DNA of 64,000 bases, taken from Turnera subulata. Its lineage: Eukaryota > Streptophyta > Magnoliopsida > Malpighiales > Passifloraceae. Made by a program: the position numbers and the translations under genes. The stretch is from the NCBI GenBank assembly GCA_028386065.3, contig JAKUCV010007402.1, forward strand, positions 1 to 64,000. Direction: 5' to 3'. Below the pieces are notes generated by a model. That model did not search any database, was not told where the DNA came from, and saw only the letters and a list, made by a program, of their open reading frames with translations. This document shows positions 1 to 12,534 of the stretch, piece after piece; position 1 is the first letter of the stretch, and each line of letters begins with the position of its first letter.

Positions 1-1236
1 CGAGGCAAATTTGCAAAACACCGTTGCATACCGACTTTAGAGTAAGAGGTGGTGGCAAATATTGTCTTAAGGAAAGTGGCATTAGCAGCACGCCTTGAAG
101 CATCTGCAGTTATTATATTCACAGCCTTGTCTACTCCACATCACCACATAGTGCAAGAAACAGTGTACCAGTGCAGAAAGAAGCTTTTTGTTCCTACAAC
201 TAAGGCCCGACAATTCATTGCGTAGCAACAATTGGCAAAGTACCCTTTTTTTGTGCAAAGGTTAGTTTGTACAATAATAATTCAATAGTACGGATCTGAT
301 TTCTCAGCAAGTACTATTGTTAGGTCCCCGTGACTAAAAAATTAAGAAAAGATTTCCTAAAGAATAAGAAATGAAAGAATAATTTAAAACGCATTTAGTC
401 AAACAAATTAAGCTTAGTCGTAATTAACAGATTCTTTTTTGCTAAAAGGAAAAACGCACTTGTTGTTCATAACAAAACATTATTGTGAATTGCACGCAAT
501 GGGACTGACCCCGTCAGTTTGCGCCAGACAGCGGCTTAAGATAACAGGTTAACTGCTAACAAAGCATACTATATGTATCTTTTATTGTTATTTTCCAGCT
601 CCTCATGCACTGAATGTCATTCTACTTGTATAAGATGCCTATATATGTGATTTTTGTAAGATCATTCATGAAGACCCAACCATCCATCTGCATGCCTTTT
701 CATGTTCTGCATTTTAATTCCTTGCTTTCTCGCATTTTCCATCAACAACTTATACGCACTCTTTTTCTCTCTAAACTTGACTTAATAGTTGCATTCATAC
801 TATTAGAGTTAATTTAATTAAGCACAATGCGGACAATAATGGTTTGGAATAAAGCCTAGAAAAAAGAATTAGAAAGTTCCTTGTGGATGTTTCAGACTGT
901 GGATAGAATCGACCAATATTAGCAATTATTGAGAATTGTTTAATGGAGATAATTGAAAAGCGAAGCCACACTTATTGAACATAAATGAAAGCTAACATAA
1001 AAGCACTTTACAATATTTCCCATTAGCCAAACCACATTAAACAAATAAGGAAATCCAAAAGTATTGTTACCCCTCATGATTTCGGGGAACTTTAGCATGG
1101 TTTTGTGGGCAATTTCTCTGCTTAAACATATCTTTCCTGGCCCCTTTTGTTTTGCAATATCATAATCCATTACCATACGCTGCTTCTTCGCCTTTCTTCT
1201 GGGCCTATACTCAAGCAAAGCAACTTTCAAAGGTCC
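1..1236. other. Intergenic / promoter region
   Basis: A/T-rich non-coding DNA upstream of the first heavy-metal-associated gene. Open frames here (614-817, 940-1230) are short, have no recognisable motif and no splice-linked continuation, so I treat them as chance. The last ~300 bases are the likely promoter of the gene at 1360. Confidence 0.6.
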
Positions 1237-1244
1237 TATATAAA
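1237..1244 (+). promoter_or_regulatory. TATA box of the HIPP gene
   Basis: TATATAAA lies 116 bp before the start codon at 1360. A C/T-rich stretch (about 1250-1330) follows, typical of a plant transcribed leader. Position and sequence fit a core promoter; the transcription start itself is inferred at about 1268-1275. Confidence 0.6.
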
Positions 1245-1359
1245 CATCTTAGTCTCTCTCATTTGTTATATCCTGTTAACCCATCATTCTTTTCTCTAGT
1301 CTTCCTCTCTTTTTTCTCTCTAGCTGTGGTTTGCTTTCTTTCTGCTAAAGAGAAGCAAA

Positions 1360-2846
1360 ATGGGTGCTCTTGATTACCTCTCCAACTTTTGCACTGTCAC
1401 CAGCACAAGAAGCAAACGTAAAGCAATGCAGGTACTTATTAGCCCCTCCCTTGCAATCCTGTTCCACTTTTCACCCTCTACAATCTGTAAAAACAGTACA
1501 TGTCTCTCTATATATGCCTTTTTTGAACTGTATATCATCCCTCTGCATATAAATGTTGAAACTTGATATATTTAAATTGCCTTTCTTTAACAGACAAGCA
1601 ATGTTTTTGTTTTTCTAGACAGTTGAGATCAAGGTGAAAATGGATTGTGATGGCTGTGAAAGAAGAGTGAGACATGCTGTTACCTCCATGAAAGGTTCAA
1701 CTCTCTCGTTTTCTTTCTTCATTGAAACTAAATTTGTCTCTTTGAAACATATAGACCACTGGCCTATAAACAGAACCAACCACAACGGAAAAGAACACAT
1801 CGACATTTGTAGATAAAAACAAAAGCATCTTTTGTATTGACATCTACAAACATCATATATAGGAAAGAAACGAATCTTTTGTAATCCTCGGGAGAATCCA
1901 TCATCTTTTTAACTCTGTCTACACATTCTGTTTTTTTTTTTTTTAATCATAGCAATCATAATATGTGACAATTCGATCAAATCTAGCTAGCTAGGTAGGA
2001 TAGAGCTGGTTATAACGTGAATTGATTGAGTTGCAGAAGTCCAGAGTTCACAGGGAAAATAAGAGTGAGAATAAAAAATTGTACACACTAAAATATTGCA
2101 TGCGAGGCCGAATAAATTCAGTCATTACTATATTCCTAAAATTGTTGGTAGCTCACTTCAAACCCATCATTTTAATAGAGCTGAACAAAATACGTACATT
2201 AAAAAGTATGCCAGAACTGAACAGCTTCTGCTAATGGTTGTTGTAGACATTCCACGGTTTTTATCTAATGTACTTCTTGTTGTTTCTCTGTCGGAATATA
2301 GGAAGACTCATCCTTTTTAAGGGAAACGATATATATGTACCTAATTCGTACTAGTGTTTTGGTCTTCAGAAGAGAAAACAAAATGAGCACCTAACTTGAG
2401 TCCAAAAGCTAAAGGAGCAAAAGACAAGTAGCTCTGCCAGTTAACTATCTGATAATTGCTTATAGCTGTTTCGATCAACCAATTGTTTAATTACCCCACA
2501 TACGTAACTTAATTAGTAATAGTGCTCTAAAAAAATATATTTGCATGTGGCAGGTGTAAAGACTGTGGAAGTGATTCGAAAACAAAGCAAGGTAGTGGTT
2601 AGTGGATATGTTGATCCAAACAAGGTCTTGAAGAGAGTGAAGAGCACAGGCAAGAGAGCTGAATTTTGGCCTTACATAGAGCAACACCTAGTTTACTACC
2701 CATATGCAGCCGGTGCTTATGACAAGAGGGCACCAGCAGGGTATGTCCGAAATGTCGTGCAAGCATATCCAGCTTCAAATGCACCTGAGGACAACATGGT
2801 CTCTCTCTTTAGTGATGATAATGTGAATGCATGCTCCATTATGTAA
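1360..2846 (+). CDS. Heavy-metal-associated isoprenylated plant protein (HIPP), 3 exons
   Basis: Exons 1360-1431, 1619-1694 and 2554-2846 join to 146 codons plus stop; introns are GT-AG in phase 0 and phase 1. The protein starts MGALDYLSNF, then carries one HMA (ferredoxin-like beta-alpha-beta-beta-alpha-beta) domain at about residues 25-88 with the metal-binding MDCDGC motif, a basic linker and a conserved YPYAAGAYDKRAP stretch. It ends in CSIM, a CaaX box for farnesylation. This layout is that of the HIPP20-27 group of Arabidopsis, metallochaperone-like proteins that bind Cd/Cu/Zn and attach to membranes through the lipid; some bind transcription factors. Length matches the family (about 145-155 aa). 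The ATG has A at -3 and is the only one giving the conserved N-terminus. I cannot assign the exact HIPP number. Confidence 0.95.
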
Positions 2847-5800
2847 TCGAGTTAACACTACTACTACTACTACATATGTTCCCTGAAATTGGGTTGCTTT
2901 CCTTTTTGCTAAGCAGACCTCCTTATTATATATATCATGTATCTTTATGACTTTTATCTATTTCACTAGCTATATGGGTTAGCTTAGCTCCCATAATTTT
3001 CAAGTCAGTTTAGACTTCGGGAAGGGGAGTCTATTTTGATTGGCAACATATAATAATAGAGATGAAAAAGAATAAAAATATGGCCTCCACTCAGTTTCCT
3101 AATGACTGAAGGTCGTAATATGTACTCATCTTTTCATCAAAAAATTATAACTTTTTGGATCAAAGGAAAAGTAGTAGAAAAAAGCAAGGAAGAAATGATG
3201 GGAGAGAATATTGATCACCACCAAAATATTAGACTGTTGAGGATGTTAATTGCTTGCCTAAATATTTGAATGGGAAAGCGCGAAAAGGTTTGGAATACGT
3301 TAACAGGGTCATAAAAAGGTGCTGAAAGATGATGATTATGATCTTATTAGTACATTTTTGTGGTGAATTATATTCAAAGAAGCGATGTGATTTGTGAGAT
3401 CGGAGGAGAGTACTTAAGGAATAAGATTCTTCTTGCCCGCCACAAGTAGATGGAATATTGCTATGTAAATCCCGCCGTTGGTCCAAAATAGCTGGAATCA
3501 TATAGGCTAATCAAGTTTTCTTCTTTTAAAAAAAATAATTGGATCACATAGGCTATACAGTGATAGCATGCCAGTATCATATATGTTTTTCACGACACCA
3601 TCTGATGTTATTAGCCAAAACTTCAGTGACATTTTAACATTTTGTTGATGCTTATTAATTTTAATTTGTGGTACGCAGCATGGTATCATCTAAATAAATT
3701 TGGATTTGGATTGGATGGTTGGGTTAGAAAATTTCTGGTATATATGGCCGAGAGTGAATCAAGGTAGAAACCATCTTAGAGGGTTTGGATGCATAAGATT
3801 TTGTACGACAATCAATTTGATGTTCGAATTGAAGGTGGATTTAATTTAGGTAGGACCAAGGCATGCCTTCCTCCAAAATTAGCTATAGCTCTCGTGGTTG
3901 CTGCTTCGTTTGAGAGACTGACCAGAAGGTTTAATGCACTTGCTCTACATACCTAAAATTCTAAAGCATGAAGCAGATAGTTTGGTAGATTGATAATACC
4001 CTTTTAGTCGAAAGCTTAAGGAAGCAAATTAATTAATCGTCATTGCAATTGTCTATGTAGAGTGGATATACGAGTTGATTACATCAAGGGTAGGTAAAAA
4101 GATAAAGAATAAAGATAAAGGTAAAAATAGGATAAATAAGTTTATGTTGACGAATCTTTCCTAATTCAGTTCCTTTATACCAACTATTTACTTTTTGCAC
4201 AACAAAAGAAAACTAAGATTATGACCCTTAAACGAACTAGAGCTTATATCATTTCACTGAAATATTCCTTTCAAAACTATACTTTTAATTCTTCATCCTC
4301 CTATAACTAGAAGAATGATGACATACTTTGCCTTCTTTCATTAATTTTACCGATTTGATCACACTCTCTGGAATTAGCCGCCAAATCCGTACTTGATCTT
4401 TTATGGTTTGACTTGGTCCGCGTGAGAAACTAGTTATTGTGGGTACAAAAACGTAGTGTTTTCTAGCAGATTCCATTACATGAACTAGAAATATAAAGGA
4501 ATTCAAGACGAATATTATCCTAACAATATCAAAGATGATAAAAGTAGCGTAAGAAATCTAAGAATTTATGACCAGATAGCTTGGCCGAAAAGATGTGCGC
4601 TTAGTGATCTATTTTCCATTGAATGTCCTCTTTTCTTTTATTCACCTTTTTGGCTTTTTCTTTCTTTGAATTATTCGTTCCCATATGATTCGATATTATT
4701 TTCTCCTTCCAAGTCAATAAACTTAGGAGATAGTATTCACTAGGCCTTCAAATCATTCTGCTCATTATCATTGGTCATTACAACGAGCTTCTAGGGGGAA
4801 AAAAAAAAAGATTACTACATTTCTTTCATTTTTTATGAAACTAATTAATTAAGCACTTTGATGTTAAAAAAATTTAATAAAGCAGTTCTTCTCCGTGCTT
4901 GGCGAGACATTTGATGTTCATTTTTCAACACAATCCCCCAAGTTCTGGCTTTAATTTTAGTGGAGTCATGACGTAGTCACATTATCCTTGGAAGATAGTG
5001 ATGAATACTGGTGATCTTGCTCATAAAACTCATGTGTTAACAGATAAAAACGAATGGCATCTTAGTTATCCAAAGTTTGTCTTTTCCGATTTATATAAAC
5101 TACTGCTATAAAGTACAAAACCAATAGACAAACAAGAAGAAACAAGCTTTTGTATCTTATAATGATTATATAATTACCGCCGTGCATGTTTTTTTAACCT
5201 TTATATCAGTCAACATCCCATTGATTTTGAAATTAATCCCAGCCGCTAGTGGCCGCTTGCTTATACTACCTAAAAGGCAAAAATATCTATCGAGGAGGAT
5301 TATTATAGGGATCACCACTAATGATTTGGCTGGACCTCTTTCTTTATTGCGAGAAGCTTCCTTGCTTAATTATGATTTGGAGTACCTTTTATAAAGGGAA
5401 GTTCTTCAACTTTTACTTTACAAAGATAAATTATCACAAAATTGCCTCTCGCACTAACCCAACATACAACTTTCTATATTTAATTTTACGCCTCGTTATA
5501 TGACTCTATAAAGAATATATGTGCTCAACATTTTTACAGTGAAAGATACTGAAATTTTTCTGTTACTAATTTGACACCAAAAATTCGAGAGAGGAGTCTA
5601 CACAAGGGAATCATCATCACATTGATCCCTTATGTGAATTTGACTAGAATATGCAGTTTTTTGACCGACCAATTAGTGTCATGTCCTCCTGTCCCATCAT
5701 AAATTTAAAACTGTAGACTGAATTTTTGTTAAATTACAGGCTAGGTGTATCCAATTAATTAATTATAAGCACAATATATCCCTCCCCTTTTGCAACAGGT

Positions 5801-7581
5801 TAATTAGTTGTTACATAAATATGGATGTAGTTTGTATCAATGGCATTTGACATCTCGTGTAATAAGAAAAAGGAAAGGGATGCAATTTGTATCAAATGGC
5901 ATTTGACTATAAGATGGTTAAAAGTGTAATAGCAAACTGAAAAAGGGAGAAAAAATTGTCAATTAACAGTGAACTTGTAGGGATGCGAATCAAAGGTGGA
6001 AAAAATTTACTATAGCATGAGAAAGGAATAGCTCCTTGGAGCAAAGTAGCAAAAGAGTGTTACACAAATATAGCAAAGTTTGCAGGGTTAATTCGTACAA
6101 GTAAACATCATAATATTCTTTTGGCCTTTCTCTTTCCATTATGAAAGTCTGGGAGACTCCTGAACAACAAAAAAGACAGTCTCAGGTACAGCCTTGGAAA
6201 TGTGCAAACTATGTAACATCATTTCGTATAAGCAATCTGAGATTATATTTCACCCACCCACAAAAGAAAATGCTTAGAACATATACAAAATCTGAATGCT
6301 TTGGAGTTTGGACCCATGCGTGTGTGGCTCTTCCTTCCATTTGAGGGCACAGGTTATTTGATTTTTCCTTTTGATCCCACCGAAAGTGCATAAACGATAC
6401 AAACTAATTAACCGATTGTACCTCTCCAGTAATATTTTTTTAAACAAACTTATCTTGGATTACTGTAGGAAAATGACAGAAAGGGAAGTCATGATTGCGC
6501 TTAATATCCCTAATCTTCTAATTGTCGGAAGATTATAGTTACATCCAGCTAATATGTTCGTGCATAGGATAGGAGTGTAGTGGCCATGTACAAAAAATGA
6601 AAAGAAAGCCTTTTCTCTTTGAAAGAAATTAAGTCTGTACCCCCACAAGGGCCAAGAGCATAGGTTCCTTAGTTAACTCCTTGTGTACCTTTGTGTCGAT
6701 GAACCATCTTTAACCGACAATGAAGAGAAATTGTGTCTCAGCTTTTTATTATTTGCATATGTTTTCAGCTTTCAATTTTGAAGTTTATTTGATACAAAGT
6801 GAAGGACGATATTGTGTACTGTATAGAGTTTTGATACTCACCATGGAATTTGCCGGGTCTACCTACTTACGAGTTTTACCACATCAATCAATCAAGTATG
6901 AAACTTTGTTCTTGTCGGGTTGGGCCCGAGCACAAATCTAAATATGATCCAGTATGCTTCGAGAGTTGGACAAGCTCTAAAAGACTCCGGCCCAGAAAGA
7001 ACTCTAAGGACTTGCAAAGTTGTTACATGCCATTTGGGCTAGGTATCTCGATATTTTTGGGTTTCTCTAACTCTCTAGTAAGCCCAAAGATCCTGACCAC
7101 CGGATCCAGCCTATTATGTTGTGTCCTGAAATAAAAGGTAGCAAAGTTTAAACATCTTTTGATGGTCCCAAATTCATCAGGTCCCCTACTAGCACAGCAG
7201 ACCAGACTATGTTCTTCTGCTAGTACCTGACTCAAGCCTGGATGCAATAGCTGTTAATAGTGGTTACTTGCACTGGGTTGGAGTTGGAGTGGCATCTAGC
7301 TATAAGGTCATGGCTAGCTTCCATGTCAGGAAAATGATCAGATATGACCTATGACTCTACTAGGATCGAAGTCATTTCCATTGCAAGCGACGTGGTTTTA
7401 CTTTTTTGCCAAATTGTAGTGCTAAAAGCTAAACTGAGTCTATGCCCCCTAAGCCCTAGGTAGGTCTCAGTCGCTTGCTAATTACTGGACCATGGACGAC
7501 GAGCCAAGGTAAATTACTAAAAGTCGACCACAGTCCACTTACAGTGCACACTTTCTAAATCGAGAAAGAGGGATTTTCTTG
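2847..7581. other. Intergenic region
   Basis: About 4.7 kb of A/T-rich DNA between the HIPP gene and the DNA transposon. The first ~200 bases are presumably its 3' UTR. Open frames are below 95 codons, lack motifs and do not chain through splice sites. I see no RNA gene and no element with clear terminal repeats. Confidence 0.5.
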
Positions 7582-7591
7582 CTCTTTCTTT
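7582..7591. repeat. Target-site duplication, left copy (MULE)
   Basis: CTCTTTCTTT directly abuts the left inverted repeat; CTCCTTCTTT at 9846-9855 abuts the right one. Ten bases with one difference is what Mutator-like transposition (9-11 bp duplication) leaves. Confidence 0.75.
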
Positions 7592-7768
7592 GGGTTAATT
7601 ATATTTTTGACCCCCTGTATTTCGGTTTATTTTTGAGTCACCCCCTGAACCTTTTTTTTCATCAATCGACCACCTAAACTCCCAACTTTATGCAATTGAC
7701 CCCCTCCGTCCATGGGCAGATGGATTCCGTCACTTGCACTAACGGAAGCCACAGATCGATGACACGTG
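7592..7768 (+). repeat. Left terminal inverted repeat of the MULE
   Basis: Reads inward GGGTTAATTATATTTTTGAC and remains alignable with the right arm down to the shared GATGACACGTG at 7758-7768. It holds the conserved segments TTTATTTTTGAGTCACCCCC and CCGTCCATGGGCAGA. Confidence 0.85.
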
Positions 7769-7884
7769 TTTTAATCCTGTCCGCCCATTTTTTTCATTGA
7801 ATTTATTTTTACATAAAATTAAATAAAATTCAAGAAAATAAAAAAGGAAAAGAAATAATAATGTATTAACAAAAAAATATCAAA

Positions 7885-8345
7885 ATTAATACTATTATTC
7901 TCTAAAAATATGAAAAGCTCCTATTAATTACTAATTATTATTTCTTAAAAATATGGAAAGCTCCCGTTAATTGGTATAAAAATAAAAAATACCTAAATTT
8001 AAGGAAATTAATAATTATTATTCACTAAAAATATAGAAAATTCTCATTAATATGGTATAAAAAATAAGAAAACCTAAATTTTAAGAAATTAATAATAATT
8101 ATTCCCTAAAAGTATGGAAATCTCCCATAAATTGGTATAAAAATAAATAAAATACCTAAAATTTAGGAAATTAATAATTATTATTCCCTAAAAATATAGA
8201 AAGCTCCCATTGATCGATATAAAAATAAAAAATACCTAAATTTTAGGAAATTAATAATTATTATTCCCTAAAAACAGAAAGATCATATTAATTGGTATAA
8301 AAATTTAAAAATACCTAAATTTTAGGAAATAAATAATTTTTATTT
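7885..8345. repeat. A/T-rich minisatellite inside the MULE
   Basis: Five to six degenerate copies of a ~75-85-bp unit. Each unit contains ATTATTCCCTAAAAATAT, then AAAGCTCCCATTAATTGG, then TATAAAAATAAAAAATACC and TAAATTTTAGGAAATTAATA. Copies differ by point changes and small gaps. It is non-coding. Confidence 0.75.
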
Positions 8346-8620
8346 TAGCTCCCAAATATGCTCTTGGTACGTAAGTATCCCTAAAAAGAAGTATATACCA
8401 AAAGAAGGAAAACAAAGATTAGAAGCTTTCGTAGACAGATGTTAATATTGCATGAGACACTATTAAGTTAACAATTCCACTGATTAATCAAGGTAGGCGT
8501 TAGGATCATAGAATACTGATCAACATGAGGAAAAAGTTCATCCACCCTCGCCGCAAGCAGACTCATGAAAACCCGATCACAAATCAAAGCCACCCACCCA
8601 CCAAATCCTGATACAATTAG

Positions 8621-9238
8621 ATGATGATGGCTCGCTCCCTTTCTCTTTCCTTATCCAGATCCTGCGCCGCCGTCTCCTCCACCTCCGTCGCAAGGCCCTG
8701 CTCCTCCCGCCTCCTCTCCGTCCGGGCCCAATCCAACCTCCCTTCTTCCCTCAACGCGCTCGCCGCCGAAGATTCCTCCTCCACCGACCCCCTCCTCCAC
8801 AAGCTCGAGGACGCCATCCACCGCATCATCGTCTGCCGCGCCGCCCCCGATTGCCTCCTTTCATCCCGGGCTCCTCCTACTGGGTCCCTTCCCCAGATCC
8901 GGCTCCTCCTCCGGCATCGCCCACCTCGTCGAGAAGCTCATCCACCCTCGCACACAACCACCCAAAGCCAACTACTCCCTTCTCTTGTCTCTTCACATAC
9001 TCTTTTCACCAACCACCACCGGCGGCGCCTTCTCTTCCGTCAAATCATCCACCAACACATCCTCCACCATTCAAGCCTTCCTCTCTTCTTTACGCCGCTG
9101 CCACCACTGCAACTGGTGAGGAGGGACGCACGTGAGAAGCCCGACAAGTGGTGTCGCCGTCGTCTTTGGTCAGGTAAGTCACGGTTGCTTCCTTCTCTTT
9201 TGAATTGCTCTATTGCTTCGAATGGTGGGTTCGAGTGA
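8621..9238 (+). pseudogene. Captured and broken host gene fragment in the Pack-MULE
   Basis: The open frame from 8621 starts with a Ser/Arg-rich, transit-peptide-like stretch and then HKLEDAIHRIIVCRAAPD (8799-8852). From there the sense jumps frames: a conserved-looking PFIPGSSYWVP continues in a second frame (about 8854-8888) and SGSSSGIAHLVEKLIHP in a third (about 8899-8950). At least two small indels therefore separate it from a working gene. From memory, this combination resembles the N-terminal part of a small plant family often labelled hydroxyproline-rich glycoprotein-like; I could not check this. GGTAAGTC at about 9173 could be a captured splice donor, which would mean genomic DNA rather than cDNA was captured. 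No function is claimed for this copy. Confidence 0.55.
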
Positions 9239-9671
9239 ACCATTGTGGCTTCTATTTTTTTTATGCTAATTGTGGCTTTTGTTGAGGACTAACCCGTTTA
9301 GATTGTTGTGTGTTGTGGTGACGGGTTGGTGGTTTGTTGTTGGGGTTTTTGGTTCGGCTGACGATGGGATTGGTGGTGGCGAATGGTGTTGGTGCTGTGT
9401 TCGCGGTGGTTGTTCGGGCAAGATGCTCGGGTTGCTACTGCTCAACAGATTGAAGGTCGATTGTGGATAGGAAGGTTAGGCTTGGGTTTGGTGTTGGATT
9501 GTGGGGGAAGAAGAAGATTTTTTGTTTTGATAAATATTTTTATTTTGTATTTTTGTTAAAAAAAAAGAAAATAAACAAAATTATTAAATAGTTATTTTCT
9601 TTTCTGTAAATATTTTTATTTCGGATTTTTTGTTTAAAAAATAAAAAATTATTGAACGTTTGCGATGCTGC

Positions 9672-9845
9672 CACGTGTCATCCATCCCAATATTCTGTTA
9701 GTGCAAGTGACGGAATCCTTCTGCCCATGGACGGAAGGGGTCAATTGCATGAAATTGGGAGTTCAGGTGGTCGATTGATGAAAAAAAAGTTCAGGGGGTG
9801 ACTCAAAAATAAACCAGAAAACAGGGGTCAAAATGTAATTAACCC
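9672..9845 (-). repeat. Right terminal inverted repeat of the MULE
   Basis: Reverse complement begins GGGTTAATTACATTTTGACC and follows the left arm for about 174 bp, through the CCGTCCATGGGCAGA block, to CACGTGTC at 9672. It is followed directly by the right target duplication (9846-9855). Confidence 0.85.
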
Positions 9846-9855
9846 CTCCTTCTTT

Positions 9856-10850
9856 TGTTTTTTTTTCTACTCCCCAGTGTATAGTTTGGATACTAAGGTA
9901 TACCAGTGAGGAATCTGCAGATTGCAGCTATAGAATAGTCAGTACCTTTCATTTTCGACATAATTGAAAATGCCATTTGGGGACCATCGACTACAGTATA
10001 TATATATATATATATGACAGTGTTGTCATGGAGAGTTGATTCTGCTTTGGGTGAACAATCTAGGCCTGCAAAAGGTTGTCAGTGTTTGCAGTGTATACAA
10101 CTTTTTGACTTTAAACTTTTTCCATATCTGGTGCAAAATCCACAATTATTGCCTGAACCCCAGGTAGAGGACAGATATCCCACAAAGAAACGTTCAAAAT
10201 AATCAAAACTTTGAGTTGCTACACGAAACCCATAATAGTACCCTTGTTTCTGATCTCTCAATATCTTGCCTCCAGCAAGATTAAGGAAGGCAAAATTTTG
10301 TATGTTAGAATGTGACTTTGAATCTAATATTCGACTTACTAAAGTTAATAGTCTATGCAACCTATATGTTTGGCATTTTTTAACTTATTGAGACTGGAAT
10401 CAAGTTAGATTATCTTAAATTTGCATCCAGAATACAACTCGTTTAGATTTTGAAACTCTAGCAAGTTTTTTTTTTTTTTTATTTCTCAGGAATCTATGAT
10501 CTATGTGGTGAAGCAGAGATGGAGAGTACGTACTGTATAGTGTACAACTGGAAGAAGAGAGAAGTTTTGGCAGTCCAAAGCAGGTGTTATCTCCTCCACC
10601 AAACCGTATACTCACGAGAACGTGGTGCAGTGCACTCTGCCAAATAACGAATGTCATGAAGATTCTGCCTACTAACAGATATCAGTTTCACTAGTCAAAT
10701 CACACTTTTTCAGAGACACCAACTTTCTGTTTCATATACTTCTCAATCTAATCTCTATGGATATCTCACTGTGGACCCAGTTGTTGTTTTACTTGGTCTC
10801 CACTCTCCACCTGCACATTTTATTCTTGATGTTTGTCTTAATTCTCACTT
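9856..10850. other. Intergenic region with a (TA)n microsatellite
   Basis: Non-coding DNA between the MULE and the second HMA gene. A short TA run sits at about 9996-10015. Open frames at 10014-10202 and on the other strand (10079-10657) show no motif. The last 150 bases are probably promoter. Confidence 0.5.
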
Positions 10851-10856
10851 TATATA
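10851..10856 (+). promoter_or_regulatory. TATA box of the second HMA gene
   Basis: TATATA lies 130 bp before the ATG at 10981, preceded by a T/C-rich stretch. The spacing is close to that of the TATA box in the HIPP gene. Confidence 0.5.
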
Positions 10857-10980
10857 CATGTATAGAAACAACACCCAGCACCCCACCTCTTTAGAGTGAA
10901 CTACCAAGTCTAAAACTACACAACAAAAAGACAGCTAACAATCTGTCGAAAGTTCCCTTTCTCAGAACATTAATTTGAAG

Positions 10981-12062
10981 ATGTTGAGAAATGGCCATGA
11001 GCTTCTCAAAATTCAGGTGTAACTTTATCTTAGAATTTTAAATTTTTTTCAGCATTCTACTTTCTTTTTTTTAGTTCTTGGCTGCTTTCAATTCTGTCTT
11101 GGGTGTAGTATAATTAAATTATTCATCTTCAACATGGGTTTGTATTTCTTGTCCTACAGACGCATGTTCTAAAAGTACATGTTAACTGCGAAGGGTGCAG
11201 GCTCAAAGTGAGAAAAATCCTGAGAAAAATTGAAGGTTTGCTCTCCTTTTCTATTTTGTCATTATATGTTCATGTAGGTGCGATTTTGTTATGTTCCAAG
11301 TATGCTCCAATCACCTATATATGTATTCAGAATCGTATATCATGCAGTAATCATAATTCCCTTTTAAGATAAATAATGGTCAATGTTATGTACTTCGAGT
11401 ACTACTTTCTCTTACAGATTTTTATGTCTGATTGTGTACATTCAGGTGTATACACGGTTAACATTAATACAGAACATCAGGTGGTCATAGTATCGGGCAA
11501 TGTAGATTCTGCAGTGCTAATAAAGAAGCTGAAAAGATCTGGTAAAAGAGCAGAGGTTTGGTCTTCAAGTCCCACATACAACCACAAGCAAGAACAGAGC
11601 AACATGGATCAAATACAATTTTCAGCTACTAACCTTGATGTCCCCATAGACAATTTTATGTTTCCAGCATCCTTAGGTAATGAAATCGAAGACATACCCA
11701 GCTATGAGAACTTTTCAGTGGATGCCATGACTGATGAGGATTGGAAGCCTGAAACAAGGATGCAAAATTTCTACAGGGCTGGGACTACTTTTCCCCGAAG
11801 TGTAAGAGTGGAAGATGATATGGCATTTCGGACGAGCTACATCAATAGTCAAGACAATGGTACTGGTTCTGTTGCATATGGAGGTCCCCAATTCCATATG
11901 ATGCCAATTTATGAACAAAATCTTCTACCATCTATCGCGATGACCAACTACCATCAAGGGTATCCCTACAACTACCATCAAGGGTATCCCTACAACACCC
12001 CATCTGCTCAGCTCAACAATGTTTACCTTCAAGATGGATATACCAGCAACTACTTCTGGTAA
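10981..12062 (+). CDS. Heavy-metal-associated plant protein without isoprenylation box (HPP), 3 exons
   Basis: Exons 10981-11016, 11160-11235 and 11446-12062 give 242 codons plus stop, with intron phases 0 and 1. The N-terminus is very short (MLRNGHELLKIQ), then an HMA domain fills about residues 13-75 with the metal-binding motif NCEGC. It ends in the KSGKRAEVW-type strand typical of plant HMA domains (here RSGKRAEVW). A ~165-residue tail rich in Asn, Tyr, Ser and Asp follows and contains a tandem duplication of YHQGYPYN (genomic about 11947-11994). The protein ends NYFW, so there is no CaaX box and it should not be farnesylated. Family knowledge points to metal binding or protein-protein interaction; the target is unknown. 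Confidence 0.9.
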
Positions 12063-12534
12063 ATGATTTGTAATTAGAAGCATCAACTTAGCATGACAAC
12101 CACTGCATGAATGCATCATGTCCACACTGTTGAACAGGCAGAAAGTTATAGGATTTGTGAAGAGATGGGAGATACATGAGAACGGATGGATGTATTTTCT
12201 GATAAGAAAACGGAAGCTTAGATAGAGTGTTATGGCTAACATAGAATATGGATGACATTGTTCTCCTCCACCCAATCCGATTTGTTTGGGAGCTTATGCT
12301 ATATCATTATGTTTCTGGTTGCACTTGATTCTTTTTAAGGCAGAGCTTCTTGTTTATTGTTTATTAATTGTCGTCTTTAATAGAGAAAGCTTGGAGAAAT
12401 AGAACCATAGAGGGACAACATAATTTCATATAATAGATACACTGCATTAAAAACAGAGAGGTCAACACAACAAAAACTAGGTCTACAGCTAACTAGTCCC
12501 ATAGTGCAGTGACCAAAATCTGTTGTTCCTGTGC
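12063..12534. other. Convergent intergenic spacer
   Basis: About 470 bp between the stop codons of the HPP gene (+) and the next gene (-). It must hold both 3' UTRs. I see no gene in it. Confidence 0.6.

Larger units (their letters stand above)
7592..9845. mobile_element. Non-autonomous Mutator-like element (Pack-MULE type)
   Basis: A 2254-bp element bounded by long inverted repeats that begin GGGTTAATTA at the left and end TAATTAACCC at the right. The two arms (7592-7768 and 9672-9845) align over about 175 bp with scattered differences. A 10-bp target duplication flanks it. No transposase frame is present, so it would depend on a MULE transposase elsewhere. Inside are, in order, an A/T-rich minisatellite (7885-8345), a G/C-rich block with a broken coding fragment (8621-9238), a G/T-rich stretch, and A/T-rich DNA. 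The abrupt change of base composition at about 8600 marks a captured host segment, which is the defining feature of a Pack-MULE. Confidence 0.85.

Noticed and set aside
6850..7247. Possible small genes (94 and 74 codons, opposite strands)
   Set aside because: No motif, no splice partners, overlapping on both strands in intergenic DNA.
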